64,000 nucleotides of DNA from positions 10,416,001 through 10,480,000 of the forward strand of contig WHVY01000003.1 in assembly GCA_022266195.1 (NCBI GenBank), in the 5' to 3' direction. Both the position numbers and the translations under genes were made by a program. The stretch is from Tetranychus cinnabarinus. Its lineage: Eukaryota > Arthropoda > Arachnida > Trombidiformes > Tetranychidae. The notes under the pieces are model-generated. The model was not told the origin of the DNA, did not search any database, and was given only the letters and a program-made list of their open reading frames with translations. Of this stretch, positions 21,901 through 36,900 are shown one piece after another. Numbering within the stretch: the first letter of the stretch is position 1; the number at the start of each line of letters is the position of its first letter.

Positions 21901-24900
21901 TTGGCAATCCTGTAACTCAATCCACTAAAAACTGAAAACTCAATTTAACTCAAAGCAAAGAAACACTCAACAATGTAAAAACTAATCAAAAGCAACTTGC
22001 ATTTCTTCAATAATTAGAGTTGATTAACCTCAAAGGCTAATCAATTCACTTTGAAATCATTTCAATTCAAACTGATTTCAAGTAAAAACTAAACGCTTTC
22101 AGAATCAAAGTCATCACAGAGTCAGTTTGTAATACAAAACAATCTTGATCTTAGTTCAACATTTATTCAAAGTTGACACAAAATTTTGATTAATTTTAGA
22201 TTAGCAAAGTTATTCAAATTGGTTCCAAGTTAATTGTCAAAATAACTTAATGGCTTTTGATTGTTACTCAGCCTAAAACAATTACCTTTCCTGATCACTG
22301 ACAGTGTTTTGGGATGAACGATGATCAGAATAGTAATCATCTTGATTATGACATTAATCGGTGCATCTTAATCAACTTGTGTTTGATGTATTTTCTTGTA
22401 TCAGGATGTATTGCCTTTTAAGATTAATTAATCCAGTAACGTTTTAAAAGGGTTAACTGGTTGTTGTCAGATTTAGTTAACTTTATCAACATTTTTCCCA
22501 TTTCTTTGTCAATCTTTTTCTGTTTCAATCTTGCTGCTTCAGGCATTTTCAATGGGCTGGAGAAAAGGGTTAACCAGAGGAAATTGATTAAAAAAGATTT
22601 ACTTTCATCACCCGATAAAAACAGTAGCTCAAAATGATGATTGAATTTAAGTTTTCCTTATTCAATCACAATCATTTAATTAGTTATAATGGTTGATCAT
22701 CATGATAGCAACAAAATGTTGTTTCGTTTATTAATTTGTTGTTAATGTTGCTATTTCGTTGGACTTGATTAATGTTTAAATAAATCCAGTTTACCTTCGA
22801 TGATGCTAATCATGATCATCACCCTTCAGCCACATCATAATCATCAGTCAATCTCAATCTTAATTGAGATGGTAAACATGGTAAAACTCAGAATAAGGTA
22901 AAGTCAAATAATCAAGAGTAAATGTTGATTTAACAAGCTTTCTTCATTTGTGATTAAACTTTTATTGGCAGATTGATTGATCAAAGTTGCTCCTTCAATC
23001 ATGCATAAATGATCCAGACAGGAATTGTTATCTGATGAACTTATTAATTGATTAACTTGCAATAATCAGCAACAATTTTCTGCCTCTTTTTTAACTCAAT
23101 AGCAAAAGACAAATGCAGCAAAGATTCAAAAAAAGTCATCAATGAAAATGGTTAACCTGTTCGCGATTTTTGCATGTAAATTAATTTACTCTTGAAATCA
23201 ACCAAATGCAGTCTTTAGCTTTAGCTAATTAACAAATATCAATGATTAATGGTTGGTAATTGAATTGTCCAGATGAAACATCCGATCTTCATCAATTATC
23301 CACTTGATTTTCTAGACTCTGGAACTTTTTTTGTTCAATTTTGATCATAAATAATGATACAAAATGATTGAAAAGAAACAAAACTTTCCAAATCAATAGA
23401 ATGATCAAAACCAACAGATTCCAAAAGCTTACAAACTTGTAGAATGCTCCGAAAACTTCGCTTCAATCGAAGTAATGAACATTCAGAATTAGAACTTCTG
23501 GAAATTCCAAATTTTAAGCAAAATGCAAAATGCAGAAACGACTTCCATAACTGATAGACTTGAAAGTATTTCTCGAATCTCTGCGATTTCAATGATCGAC
23601 AGATTTCAGAATTTCTTTGGAAACTCGATCGATAATTCAGTGATTTATTGTTTTAGTAACATTATTTCAATTGTTGAATGTTCAGTGAATGACTATTTTT
23701 CAGGACTAACTGGATAAAATGAAAAATCTATTTTTTGAAGTTAAAATATTTATTTTCTTTTCATTGAATAGCGATTTGAAGTATTCAGTCTTTGATACTT
23801 ATCGAATGCTTGTAAATGAAATTTTTATCTGGTTTATCATAATTCATGTAAATTGATTGTAAGGTTAATTTCAATTTTGTTTTTTAATCTCAATTTCGTC
23901 TAGTTGACTGAAATGTTTGCCAATGAAAAGTTTAATGTTATTCATCTCATTATAAAATCAATTTCATGTTTACCTTAAAAATATTGAATCAATCAGAGCC
24001 AGTGAACAGTTGAGATTAATTTTTTTGTGTCTTTTATCAACTCTCAATCTCTTGAGAATTTAAATAAAAAAGTAAATAAATCAATTGATTGTTTCAAGTT
24101 TTAAAATGAATTGGCAAACACTTACAAGAAATGAAAACTGAAACCTCTTGGAACCTCTACTGAACAATATCTTGAAATGATTAACAATTTAAACATTGAC
24201 AGGATCAAGTGATGTTACAGTTGTATTATCATTGTCACGCTATCAAATGCCAATGAAATACAAATATATTTACCTTTCATGATAATATTTGAAACAATTT
24301 ACACAAAAAAATATTCAATGACTTTAACATGCAAATATCACCATCACTTGATCACTCATTAATCTTGTTTCATGTTAATCAATCAATGACATTGTTATCA
24401 ATAACATCATTGCAATGATCAAGAAAACAGAGGAAACATTTTCCATGTAATAACATCTTAATTAGCAAACACATTAGCCGATAATTGTTCATGATTTCCA
24501 TGGAAAATGATTAGAAATTCAACTTTCCATTAATATTCATCTTTTCAGGTTCATTCACTGAAAACTGATTTTTTAAATTGAACAAAAAAAAGAAGATTTT
24601 GAACAGAGAGAAAAAAAAGGAAAATGAATTCATGATTATAATGATGTGAACTGAATACATCTGAATAAAGCAAATCAATTGAATTAAGTAATGGGAAAAG
24701 CATTTACTTTTAATTAACATATTTAAACGATTGGTGAAAAGTTGATGAAAAATTGGCGTAAAGTGATGAGCAAAAATTGCGCTTAAAAATAGCATTTTTT
24801 TCCCTTAAATTGCCACTAAACACAATTACCACAACAACAGTGATTAAAGTTGAACATGAGCCTCCAATGGAGCTCAGATTTATCCAGAGGTTCAAAGTGA

Positions 24901-27900
24901 ATTAACTTTCAAACTTGCTTGCAATTTACAAAAGGTTAATTTTAATTTCACTTTTTCCCTTTTCTGCTTCTTCTGTTCAGAGGTAATTGTTCATTGTATT
25001 GCCTTACCCATTATCAAACTATTTAGGATAAACACAGTCTTATCGTCATCCCTTAACATCATTATTTTCATCCCTCATCCATTCATTCATCTTGATTCAT
25101 GCAATTTTTTCCTCTCTTTTTTGGCCTTTTATAACGATTATCAATTAATGTGTCTTTCATCTATTTACACAGGTCGTGAAGAGGATATCAGGAAACGTGA
25201 AACTAGCCATGCTTATTTTGACCCTGAAACTGGCCAGCGAATTGTAAGTTTACATTCAACTCTATGAAATTAATTACGTTAATGGGTGAAAAATTGAGTT
25301 GGACTTATGTAAATATGAACAGTTGCCTTAATTAATCTAATTATGCTACTGTTTATTGTTTATCATCTCTTGACCATTAAAGGTCCTGCAATCCTTTGCT
25401 GTTTCCATTGTATTTTATATTGTATTCCGAAACAATTTCCTGAGTAATTCAATTTTTCTCATCTTCTTTTTTTTCTGCTATTCATTTGCTTTCTTCCCAA
25501 TGTTGCACTTGTTTTTCAATTTTCAGACTAATGATGAGAATCGTCATTATCATTGAAATAATGATTATGATGCTTTTCAGGTTTTCCCTTTCAAATGAGA
25601 TTCAATGAGATTGTTGTACCAAAATGTAGTTTTGATTCTGGATAATGTTCATTGTTCATCTTGTAAATGGACTCAACTTTACTCTAATCATTTTCAATTG
25701 TTCACAAGTTATTCAATCTATTTAATAATTGATGTCAAATTGTCTCATTTACTTGAAATCTGGTTTGACCAAACTTTTTTTAATCTAAACTTCAATTTTA
25801 ACTTCATTTCAGGGTTCAATTTAGAGTCCAATTTTAACTTAATTTTAACTCAATTTCAAGTCAATTTCAAATTCATCTTCATTACTTTTCCACTTTGCAG
25901 TTCAATTACGAACTACAATTTAAAGTAAAGATAATTTCGGGCCATTTAATGTTAACCAATATAATTGCCAATTCACTTTTAAAATCAAAAGCAATTTAAC
26001 CAAATTGTTTAATTAAAATTGGCATTTTTCAAAATTAAACAAATTTCCGCATTTAATTGACAAATATTAGCCAAAATTAGCAAAGTGTGCAAAGTGGCCC
26101 AATAAAATCAAACATTAAACCAATTGAACAATTGATGTCAATCATTTGATGAAAAAAACTGATTGCTTTAAATTATCCTCTAATCATGTCAATTAATGTT
26201 CATAAAAAAAGGTAAAATTGTCAATCAATCAGCCAACCCACTAAATATTGAATCAACAATTAGCCTTGCAATGAGATTTACATTGAAAAGTTTAATCTTT
26301 TTGTTTTCAATGTTCAATCTTTGATGATAATCATTACAGCTGATATAGCTAAAGGTTGAATGGTTGGACAAAGGTTATACCTTGACACAAGGTTAAACTA
26401 TAAAATAACAAACCCACCTAATCTAGAGACTGGAAAGGTAAGGTTCAGGTAACCGTGGGAAAGCGTTTGGTACAGCCGATTAATAAGATTACATAGACTT
26501 GTACTACACCCTTACCTAGGTTGGTCAATGGTTGGTGTCTTAAGACACTTAAGTGTATAAGAAACAAGAGCTTGAGGCAAAAGGAAAGAAGAATCCAGTT
26601 TTTACGATCAAAGTAAATACAGTTGAAGAAGATGAAGAAGAGAAGAAGATGAAGATGAAAAAGAAGGAGAGAAAAAGAAAACTTGTGATAACATCTGAAA
26701 TATATGTTTACCTGAGTTTCTACCTTTTATACAAAATATATGTCATTCAACAAAAAAAGTTTACCCAGCATAGGGTCATCAATAGCATTCATCTTTACCC
26801 GACTCATCCATTTCCTTTTACAGATATTATTAATTCCCTGTTGTTAAGGTTATCGTCGTGAAACTCAATATCGAACCCAATTTTTACCTGTCAATTGAAT
26901 AACTTATTATTAGCAATATTATCATTACTATTGCCAATTTGGTTTTCATGTCAACCTTTTGCTTTTCTTCCTTCTGTTCGTCTTTTCCACCTTCCATCAC
27001 TTTTCCCTCTTTTTTCATCATTTATCTTCATTATGATGAAAATGAAGTATTATCATCACGTGGCTTGTATTTACCTGTTTGTTTGTTTTTTCATTTTACC
27101 AGGTCAATGTTACTAGGTTTTTTGTTTCACTGTTTTTTTCCCTTTTTGTTTGTTTAGCTTCATCACTTGACTTGTGTTACTGTTCAGTTTGCTTTTACTG
27201 ACTTTAACTGTTGGTGTTTAATGTTCATCTTTGCATTATTATGACAACAAATTGTTGGACAACTCTGATTCATTGATGGTTCATTTAATCTGAAACGGTA
27301 ACTCGCTTCAAGTCAAGTAAACTTGTCAATGTTGCTTATTTAACTGGATTCATAAAGTGACTAATTGCGCCTTCTCACAGCTCAAGTAGCATAGCTGATG
27401 CAAAGGCCCTTCACTGTTGCTTTTATCTTAAGTATCAGTCTTGTGTACTTATTTGCATACAAGTTATCAGGCTTTACCCAGCGTTACTTGAAGACTAAAG
27501 AATGTGAAATTAGATCAATTATCAAAGAATTTCATCGTAAATTTGAATTTCAAGTTTGCTTGATTATTTTTCCATTGAAAATGACTGAGTTTATTCATTG
27601 ATTACTGAATTATGCGCAAAAGCTGTAATTGGAATTGCAGAAAATATCATTTCCTTAATTCTGCGCTATTGCTGATTCTCATTTACCTTAAGTTTCAAGT
27701 TTAATGGCAGATTAACTTGAAGATGAACAAAAAGTTTAAGATCTTGAAGGGTTTCTTTGCATTGGGCATTGATGAGACTGTTTTGCATTATTGTGACAAA
27801 TGAAGAGACAATTTGAAAAGGTTTTCATTTTTGTTATTCATTTTGCTTTTGTTGAGACTGTTGACCCTGTTGAGCTGTATCATTCGCAGACCTGGTGAGT

Positions 27901-30900
27901 TCACTTAACAGCACGACAGCGTTACAACTCAATCCCTCGTGAAGGGCCAAGTTGATTCAACTCTTGAATGTGCATTAAATTACAGCGCAATAATTATTGC
28001 TGAGTCTAGATTGAAATGATTTTCATTAAGAAACAGTTGATTTTCAGCTTTCCTCAAAATTCAGGTTTTCATCTCTTGTTAAGCTTCTGTTGTTACCTGT
28101 TAACAAATGGCCAAATGAAACAATGGTAATTTATCTGACATCTTTTCATCTCACATGCTTAAGTAAAGGTAAAAGATGCTTGGAAGATGATGATGATAAA
28201 GATGATAATGGTGATGGAAAAGACGATAAATTTGTTGAGATTGTAAAAGGTTTGCTTCTTATTTGACATTTCACGGTAAATTGATTTTACTTGTATAATG
28301 TTGAAGACGAAGACATGACTAAACATGAACAGGCAAAGGTTGATTTTTAGCTCAATCTTGTGAATCTTTTCATCCATACACTGAATTGATATCATGATAA
28401 AGATGCAACTTTCAAGGTTACTTGTGAATAACATAAAATAATAATCAAAAGACTAGAAAACTTGTATTCTGTTCATCTCTTAATTATCTTCTCATCATGA
28501 TCATCTTTTATGGCAGCGATAACAAGATGCTGATGATAAAAGCTTGTTTTTTTCATAAACAATTTTAGCAATCATTTAGCATTTCTCATGAAAAATCAGC
28601 AAAATCAATTAAAGGCAATCCGATCAATCATAAACATTTTACATTTTCAGATGAAAAATCAGAGAACAATTTTGATGTTAGAAAAAAGTGAAATTTTATT
28701 GTTCAAATTGTTTCAATTGGGTTAAAGGAAAGCAAAATTAGCTCTTGGTAAGTGACTAGCGATTCGCCTGTATTCACCTGAATCACTTGAGATTGGCAAT
28801 TCATATTGTTTAGATGAATGTATTTCACTGGCAGCTGCAGCGTAATGGTCGAAATGACCCTTTGAATGATGGCTTTTATGGTCATCCTTGTGATCGTCAT
28901 GTTTACCTAAAATTGAAGGAAAAGTGAAGTTAGTTGAATTGATCAAATATTGAGGCTTTGCTTTGGGTTTCCCAATGTTTTTTGATTTTTCATTTTAATA
29001 GCGCTTCTATCAAAATTTATATTGTGATTGTGTTTATAATACCTGACTTTAACGGGTTAAAACAATCAATTATCACAATCTTTTTTTGTATTTATTTTGG
29101 CATCAATCATCATTATGATCTTTACAATTGGACATCACAAAAGTCGATAACCAGAATCAAGGGATTGTACCAATCGATTGTCCAAGGAACAGGTTCAGAG
29201 ACAGCTTCATTCAATCCGAATACTTTTTACAGTAAAATTGAAGTTTCATTGGAAATCATTATTTTGTTTAAAACAATGATGAGCATAAAAAAACAAAAAT
29301 CTCAATCAACACATTTCCTAAGATTAGATTAGTGGAAACCCAAAACCCAAAAGGAACCCTTTTTACACCTATTTTCAGTTGATAAGATGATGTTGGTCAG
29401 CTTGGAGTGATTGGAGCAAACAACTAAAAATGTTTAAAGATTTTCAAGTTTATCTTAAACTTTAGTTTAATCTCAAAGGTTGTCAATGAAATCACTCAAA
29501 GCTAAAACCAGATCATTATCAGCATCAACTGTTACTCGTGCTTGGAACTAAACTTACCCCAATGGTCTTTGCCCCAATCGTCTTTGCCCTTTTCATGGTG
29601 GGTTTTAACATCGTACTTCCATTTACCTGATATGCAAAAAAGTAAATTCAATTAGTGAATCAAAGGATCAGTCAAATTTCAACTCTGAAGTAAATCGAAA
29701 ATTCTAACTTTGAAAATTCGACATTCGACGAGGTTTTGGGGATGAAATTCGTAGATCGGAAATTGTTCAGTTTGGATTGCACTTGTAAGTGTGACTTTTT
29801 GTGCAATAATGCTTAGTTGATTCAGCTGGTTTACTTACCATGATCATGATCTTTGCCATTGTAAAAGGCAGCTGCTGCATCTTCATCTGAGGTTCCAGGT
29901 TCGTTTGTTTTAATTGATGCAACAAAGCCACCTTTGCCAGCAGTGTATTTAACAATACGAAGGCGTCCTTTGGAATCGTGTAAACCATAAGAACCCTCTA
30001 CATGACCACCTTTCTTCGTAAAGTGTCCGTGCTCTTTACGGAAATTTTTATTGCCCCAAGGATCGTGAATGTCGTAGGCAAACTCGTACTTTCCCCAACC
30101 ATCTTGTTTACGAAATATATTGCTGTGTCCACCGTGATGGTGAGTGGTTGAGGCCAGATTGACCAAAGTAAAAGCAACCACAAAACCAGTTAGATATCCT
30201 CGTAAACTTGTCATTGATAAATAGTGACTTTAAATCGAAACTTTTATTTATCCAAAAATTTCAAAAATCTTGTTCCAGACAACTTTAAGACACGGGCACG
30301 ATCAACTTGGGTCAACTTGCTTCACTTGATTTGCACACTTTAAATCGCTTGGAATCACTTCGATGTTTAACTCCAACTCTGGATTTTTAATGAAGTTTGT
30401 GTTTTAGAAGTTGCTTTCAAACTTTCACTTCTCAATCTTCACCAGATTTCACTGTGAACTTTTACTCGAATCATGTAAGACTCTTTATAGCTAGTTCAGG
30501 AAAGGACTCAACAATTGTCCCTTCCTCTTGTGTCACCAGTGCCCACCTTTAATGTTAAAAAAAGAGCGATTGTTGAATTAACTATTCAACTTACAATCAG
30601 AACTTTTTTTCTCGAAAACCAACATTTCTCCCATTCAAAGCCATTCAGAATCATCTCAATTGATCCACTTTGCTAAATGAGTTAAGACAATGAAATACTG
30701 TTAAACTGTTGTAATGCGAGTAAAAAGATGAAAGATAAACTGATGATCAGGATAATCTTGAGCATTTTTTGTCCAACCATTCAGATGGCATTTTGGCTTA
30801 AACTTTGACTTGAGAAAGCTTGAAAAAAGTGTGATGAGAAAAGACGTTTTTTTACCTTTCACATTCACTTTCAATCATTTTTTTCCTGATTCTTGGTGGT

Positions 30901-33900
30901 CTTTGATGAGAGGATTCACCAATCAAGTAAAAGCTTCACCAAAAGGCCAAAATCATGTTCATCGGAAAGTGACAAAAAAGTGAAACTCTTCCGGTTTTTG
31001 TGGGCAAATTCATTATCTATGCTCATCTTTGTGGTAAATCAACAATCGAACTCGAAAAAAAGTGTTCATCTTTGTATTTGATTGCTTTTCATCAATTTAA
31101 TCATTTTTTTCGCTTCTTTGGCATTGTAACTACACAGAAACGAGGTTGAAATTTTTGGTGTCACTCGTTTTTTTCCCGTTAATTGGTCAACACCAATCCA
31201 AGTGGGAACATGATGACATTAAGTTGCTATTATGAATGAACATTTGAATAAAAAATGGTGTAAAACTTGAATAGAAATGAGAAAGGAAGGAAAATGATGA
31301 AAAGAGTGCAAAATTTGGTAATTTCAATGCAACCTCATGAAATTCAGGGAATGCAAAAAATGGTAAAAAAAAGTTATTCTAATATCACATTTGCCTTAAT
31401 GCTTTCCCTGTCTTGATAATGTTGACTTGAAAAATGGTGCAAAACTCATCTCATAAGTTATCCATTTTTTGGCAACCATTTTCACCATCATTTTCATTGC
31501 ATCTTTTCATATCTCAATTTTATCCTCATCACTTTTGTTTCACCTTTTTTTCCTACCTTGCTCTTCCTTCTGGTTACATTTGATAAAAAAGTGAACAGAA
31601 AATGTAAAGAAGAGGAAAAACATTTTCCAGGCTATTTCAATATCCATTTCAATATTCACGAATTGAATCAATAAATATTTTCACAGTTAAATTGAAAAGA
31701 TTATAACTCGATAAATGGCAACATTTCAACGAATTCATGATCCCCTGAAAAGGCATAGATTATCTCATGAACTCTATTGACGAAATTGTGAAAAATGAGT
31801 TTCTAAACAAATGAAAAAAGCATTTCCCAAAAGAAGAAAATAATTTAATAAAAAGGGAAAAAATTATTGTTAATCTAAAAATTATCATTTCTTTGAACAT
31901 CAATAAAAAGTCTGAAAGCATTAGCGTAATGAAATGGATCCATTTTTGATTAACAGTCAAAGTTGATTGTTGATATTCAATTGAACGTTTCTGTCATTGA
32001 TTCAGAAATGATTTTCTTGTTCATGTAAATTCAACTTTTTTTACCCTCAACACTGAATACAGTAAACAATTGAATTGAACAAAACAAATCCCTTTATGTA
32101 ATAACAGCAAGTGTACAAAAATATTTAAAAAGATCAAGACAAATAAGAACTTTTTTTTTGCTCTACTTTTCTCTTCCAAATCAATTCTTTTTGACAAAGA
32201 ATTTTTCACCGGAATTTATAGTCAATTTATTCAATTTGGAATAAGATGGAAAAGAAAAAATCAAACTATTCTTATTACTATTTGCCTTTTCTTTGATCAA
32301 AAGCTTATCACATTTTTTTTGCCTTCTTGCGTTTTCCCTGTCAAATGAATTTCACCCAAAGTAGATGCAAAGTATAATATTAAATATATTAACAAGGAAT
32401 GAATAGAATGATGAGAAACATGGTAAAAGAAGAAATGATTGCAATGTTAACATTTCAATTCAACTTTTCATTTTCCCTGAAAATTATCATGAAAAGGAAT
32501 GAAAGAAAGTTGAAAATGGATTGTCTTGTTTCATTATGAAAAATAAAGCTTAAAGCTTTTCACCATTTTCAACAAAAGAGTTGAAAATGATTTCAGTTTC
32601 TTTCAGAACTTTTCTGATTATAAATGAGTCGCGTTAATGATTCCAATTAAATTGAAAGCAATTTTTGCGATGTAACAAGAAAATGAATTTCAGGCGAAGA
32701 AGAAAAAAAATTCTCTTCTTCTCAACAGCTTTCTCTCGATGATTGAGAGCGTGGTTATCCATTGACACCCATAATTATACGGTCTGCTTGGCGAACCTAA
32801 AAAATGGAGAAAAAATTTCTTGAAAAATTATCCTTTTCTCGAGTCTTTACTTTACTGGCACTTTTGCACAGTCCACTTGACTGCTCTAGTTTATCATTAT
32901 CACTGTTGGCTAGCAATTCAGACTCAATTGCTCAAAGTAAAGAAAAGATGAAAAACAAAAAAAAATGTTTTTCTCCACTTTTCGCCCTGTAACTGAAAAT
33001 TGATGAACCAAAATTGAAATACAAATCTATGACATTTTACAATTGCAAATGATGAGTCTTTGTTGCAACTTTTTTTGTTGCCTCAAAATGATATATCAGA
33101 GCAACTGTATCATCATCATGTCAGATAAGACTTTTTTCACCTTCTTTACACTTTTGACAGTGACTCTATCATTACCATTATTATCGTCATTACTGTTGAA
33201 ATGTTGAGCTTTATTCTGGAGTTATCTTTTGTTGAATCGATTATTGAAATATCACTGCGTTTTCCCTGTGAAATAAGAGTTGGTCAAAAGTCATCAATTG
33301 AATGGGCAACATTAACTTACAGATTGTTAAAGGTGATAACAATGATCAGCAATTCAATGAGTTAACCATCATTAACTGATTGGAAACAGTCATGGAAAAG
33401 AAGAAAATGAAATGAAAAGAAAAAAACAAAAAGCAAATTGAAATTCAATATCAACATCATCATTGTGGTGAACAATTCAGATTGATGAACATGAAAAGCA
33501 CAAATGTGTGAAAAGTGTGGCAAAAAAGTGTCACAAAAAGAAACCATTTTTGACTTGTAAATGGTATTCAATGTTTTACAGCATCATTATCATCTTCATC
33601 CTCTGTCAATTGCTCGCCATGTTTATGCATTTCCCTGTGAGCTTTTTCACAGGAAAACGATTTCAGGAAAAAAAAGAGACAAAAATATTCTCAAGAATAA
33701 ACTTTTTTGTTCTCATTTCTAATTTGAATAACTTTCAATAACTTCAATGAATGAAGTCTCTTTCAATTGATAACTTGAAGTAAAAGTGAAGAAGAGCAAA
33801 AACGCTCAACAAATACAACAAAAAGCTTCACAGAAAAGCAAAATTTATCAACAATTTTTGTTATCCTCATCAATGTCTAATATTTCCTTCTGAACTTGGG

Positions 33901-36900
33901 TTAGTTTTTCAGGAAAAATAATGTTCCAAGTTTGACATGTAAATAGAAATCTTGATTCATCCATTTATCTTGAGTCAAAGTGTTCTATCACAATTGACCA
34001 GAGAAAAGATGAAACACTGAAAACTGATCAACATCTTTTCTTGTCTTTCCTTTGATCCATTTTTGTGTTCATTACATTATCACTGACTTACCAGGCTATC
34101 ATGTTCAGTCACCTTTAATCCACTCCAATAAGCACAATATTACTTGAAATGATATTATCATTAATATCAACCTTTTGTATTCCCTTACAACTATTATCAT
34201 CAACTAACCATTCAACAGCAAAGGCTAAGCTAAAAAGAGGATTATCTTGAAATTGTTTACCTTTAATCATGATTAGATTAATCACATTTTCCATGTTTAC
34301 CTTTTCAAGAAACAAAATAATAATGAAAAAAGGTGTAATTAAATCTCACCAATTTGAACCATTAACACTTGAGTTTGGGTTAAATAAACATGAAAAACAT
34401 TAACAAATGTATAATTTTGCAAATGAAAAGGTTAAACATGAAAAGAAGCCCATTTTTAATCTCATCTTTTAATGTATTATAATTAATGTAAATTGTAAAT
34501 TGTGATATTCAAAGGATTGATTTGCTAATTTGACTCTCTTTTCCTTTTCCAGGTTGAATTAACTCTCAATGTGAGTAAAGGTGATATTGATTATTCAAGC
34601 AATTCCCAACTTCAGGGAAACTTATTAAGAGATGATTTAGATTCCGAGAAATCAATCTATAAATGTTGGTGTTCAGCATTCGGTGGTGCCCAAAGGGTAA
34701 ACATTGACAGTCGAAAAGCTTCTGTACAGTTTTCATGTAAGTAACCTTTAACCTTTGTTTTCCCTGTAAAAAACCTTCCAACTGAAACAACATTTTCAAG
34801 TTTAAAATTAAACTTAAAAGTAACCATTGAAACCTCAACAATCAATACAACAAATCAAATTACAATCATAAATCATTTGCGAGTTGAAACAAGATTAAAA
34901 TGATTCACAGAAAATTAAATTTCCATTCTTGAACTTCAGTAATCGTTTCAATGTTTGTTCAGATAGTTTTGAAGAATACAAATTTCGGTTAGATTTTGGT
35001 AAAATCTTGTAAAGTGTAATCTTAAATTGCATCTAAACCCATGACAATGTTGTCCATCATTCTTGTTATTACAATGATAATTATGTTGACACTTGAATAA
35101 ATCATTTTAACCTGAATAACGTTTCTTATAGTCTTGTCTTGATTACCTTAACTGTTGAAGTCAAATGTTGATCTTCATCAAGATTACCTCGTACTGTGAG
35201 GTAACCTTTAACCTTGCTCAGTGGTCACCAATTGAACGCAATACTAGGTACATTAACAGTAATTAGAAAAGGTTTTTAGCTTCATTTTGCATTGAATTCA
35301 TTGACAGAATCCCTGGTGAACATTTGAACATCTTTCAACCTACTTAAACGACTTATCGATTAACGATCATTTTGTGTCTTCATCTTAAAAGCATCATCAT
35401 CCTTCATCTTTTTGGCCTCTTTACGTTCAAGTAAACAATTTTGCACAACATTGAAGGGTAAACAAATGTTCATTGGGAAAGGTTCAACAATCTGAGTAAA
35501 CAAAACTCTTAAAACTCAAGTCACTTTAATCACATTTACAGCGATAATTAACATAACCATTAACATCAACTTTTCATTCATCAAACCAGATCGTCCATTG
35601 ATTGTAATCAATGCTAAAAGAGTTGAATGTTGATAAACTGTTTTTTACTTCAACATTTATTTTGCCTTTATTTATGTTTAGTTTACAATAATTTGTTCAA
35701 TATTGAACCATTTTTAACTTGTAAATCCATTTGTTGTTCAAGTTGATGATTAACTATTGATGTAAATGAATAGCAATGAAACATGATTAATTAGGAAAAG
35801 ATGTTTATGTTGATTTGCTGATTCCTCTGTTTATTGTATTGATATTTAGTCTATGATTGATTGCAGTTGAAGGTGAAGAAGCAGTTTAATGTATTGATGT
35901 AAAGATGTTGACTCAATAGATTTGTCTTTAACAATAACACATTGATTGTGTCAATAGACTGGAAGACACAAAAGCAGATAACAAATTAATTTACATTAAT
36001 CAATTAGATTATGAAAGAGTGTCAACTTAATCATGATCAGATCATATTAAAGGATTTGCATGACATATTTTGAAAGTTCAGTGAAAGGAAAGAAAATGAA
36101 TGAACAACAAAAATCGAAAGTAGAAAAATTTTTACCCAAAACTCATCTTCAGCTCATAATGAAGATAACAATAGGAAGAAGCATCTCTTGTTACATTCAT
36201 TGGCACGAGCTTTTGTTTCAAATCTTTTATCATCATAACCATCATCTTTTGTCTTCCAGATGTGAACAAAAGATGGTTAAGGAAGGCAACACTGATAGTC
36301 AGATAGGGAAACAGAAATGCTCAGTGAAAGATTCAACTAAAGATGAAAGGTTTACATTTAGATGTGGTTGCCATTGAACTTGACTAAAAGTTGTGAGCTT
36401 TGGAACCATAAAAAGTGAAATATCTGATGTCGATTGTAATTCATTTGAAATGATCTTTGCAATGTTTTTCACCATTTCAATGATCTTTTTGGGAATTTTG
36501 TTGTTTCAATTTAGTCGTAAGATCAGTGTTTTCATGATTGCATTTGAACACATGTTTTTGCTCAGACTGTTGAGGAGGAAAAGTTACCTTCTTTATCTTC
36601 ATCTTTATCTTCCATTTGCTATTTGTGTTTCTTTTGTTTTCATTATCTTTTCATCTTTGTCATCATCTTGCATCTTCTTCTCACCATTTTGTCTACAGAT
36701 TTATTTATCTTTTACACTTTTCCAGCTTTTCCTGGCTTCTTCAAGCTTTCCAACTTTTCACCAATACTTTCAATAATATTTTACTGTTCACCAAATTTTT
36801 TGCTTCAAAAATTTCAATAAATTATTTCAAGCAGTTAAGTTGATGGTCAAACAACTGATGATAAGATGATGAACAGGATGAACAGTTGAAGCCAAAAGTA

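Larger units (their letters stand above)
25244..34552 (+). other. UNC5 intron 3, hosting the cuticle gene
   Basis: About 9.3 kb. Apart from the antisense cuticle gene (28.7-30.5 kb), only AT-rich sequence with chance ORFs. A short non-repetitive stretch at 26.40-26.56 kb has higher GC but matches nothing I know. Confidence 0.5.

Noticed and set aside
26553..26861. 102-codon ORF in UNC5 intron 3
   Set aside because: The Lys/Glu run comes from a GAAGAT microsatellite-like tract; no splice or family support.
32804..32992. 62-codon ORF with a leader-like start
   Set aside because: The second half is a poly-purine artefact, there is no cysteine pattern or splice context, and it lies in an AT-rich intron.
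36393..36776. 127-codon ORF in UNC5 intron 4
   Set aside because: Phe/Ser/Leu-rich low-complexity translation of TTTC/CATC repeats, overlapped by ORFs in other frames; no homology signal.
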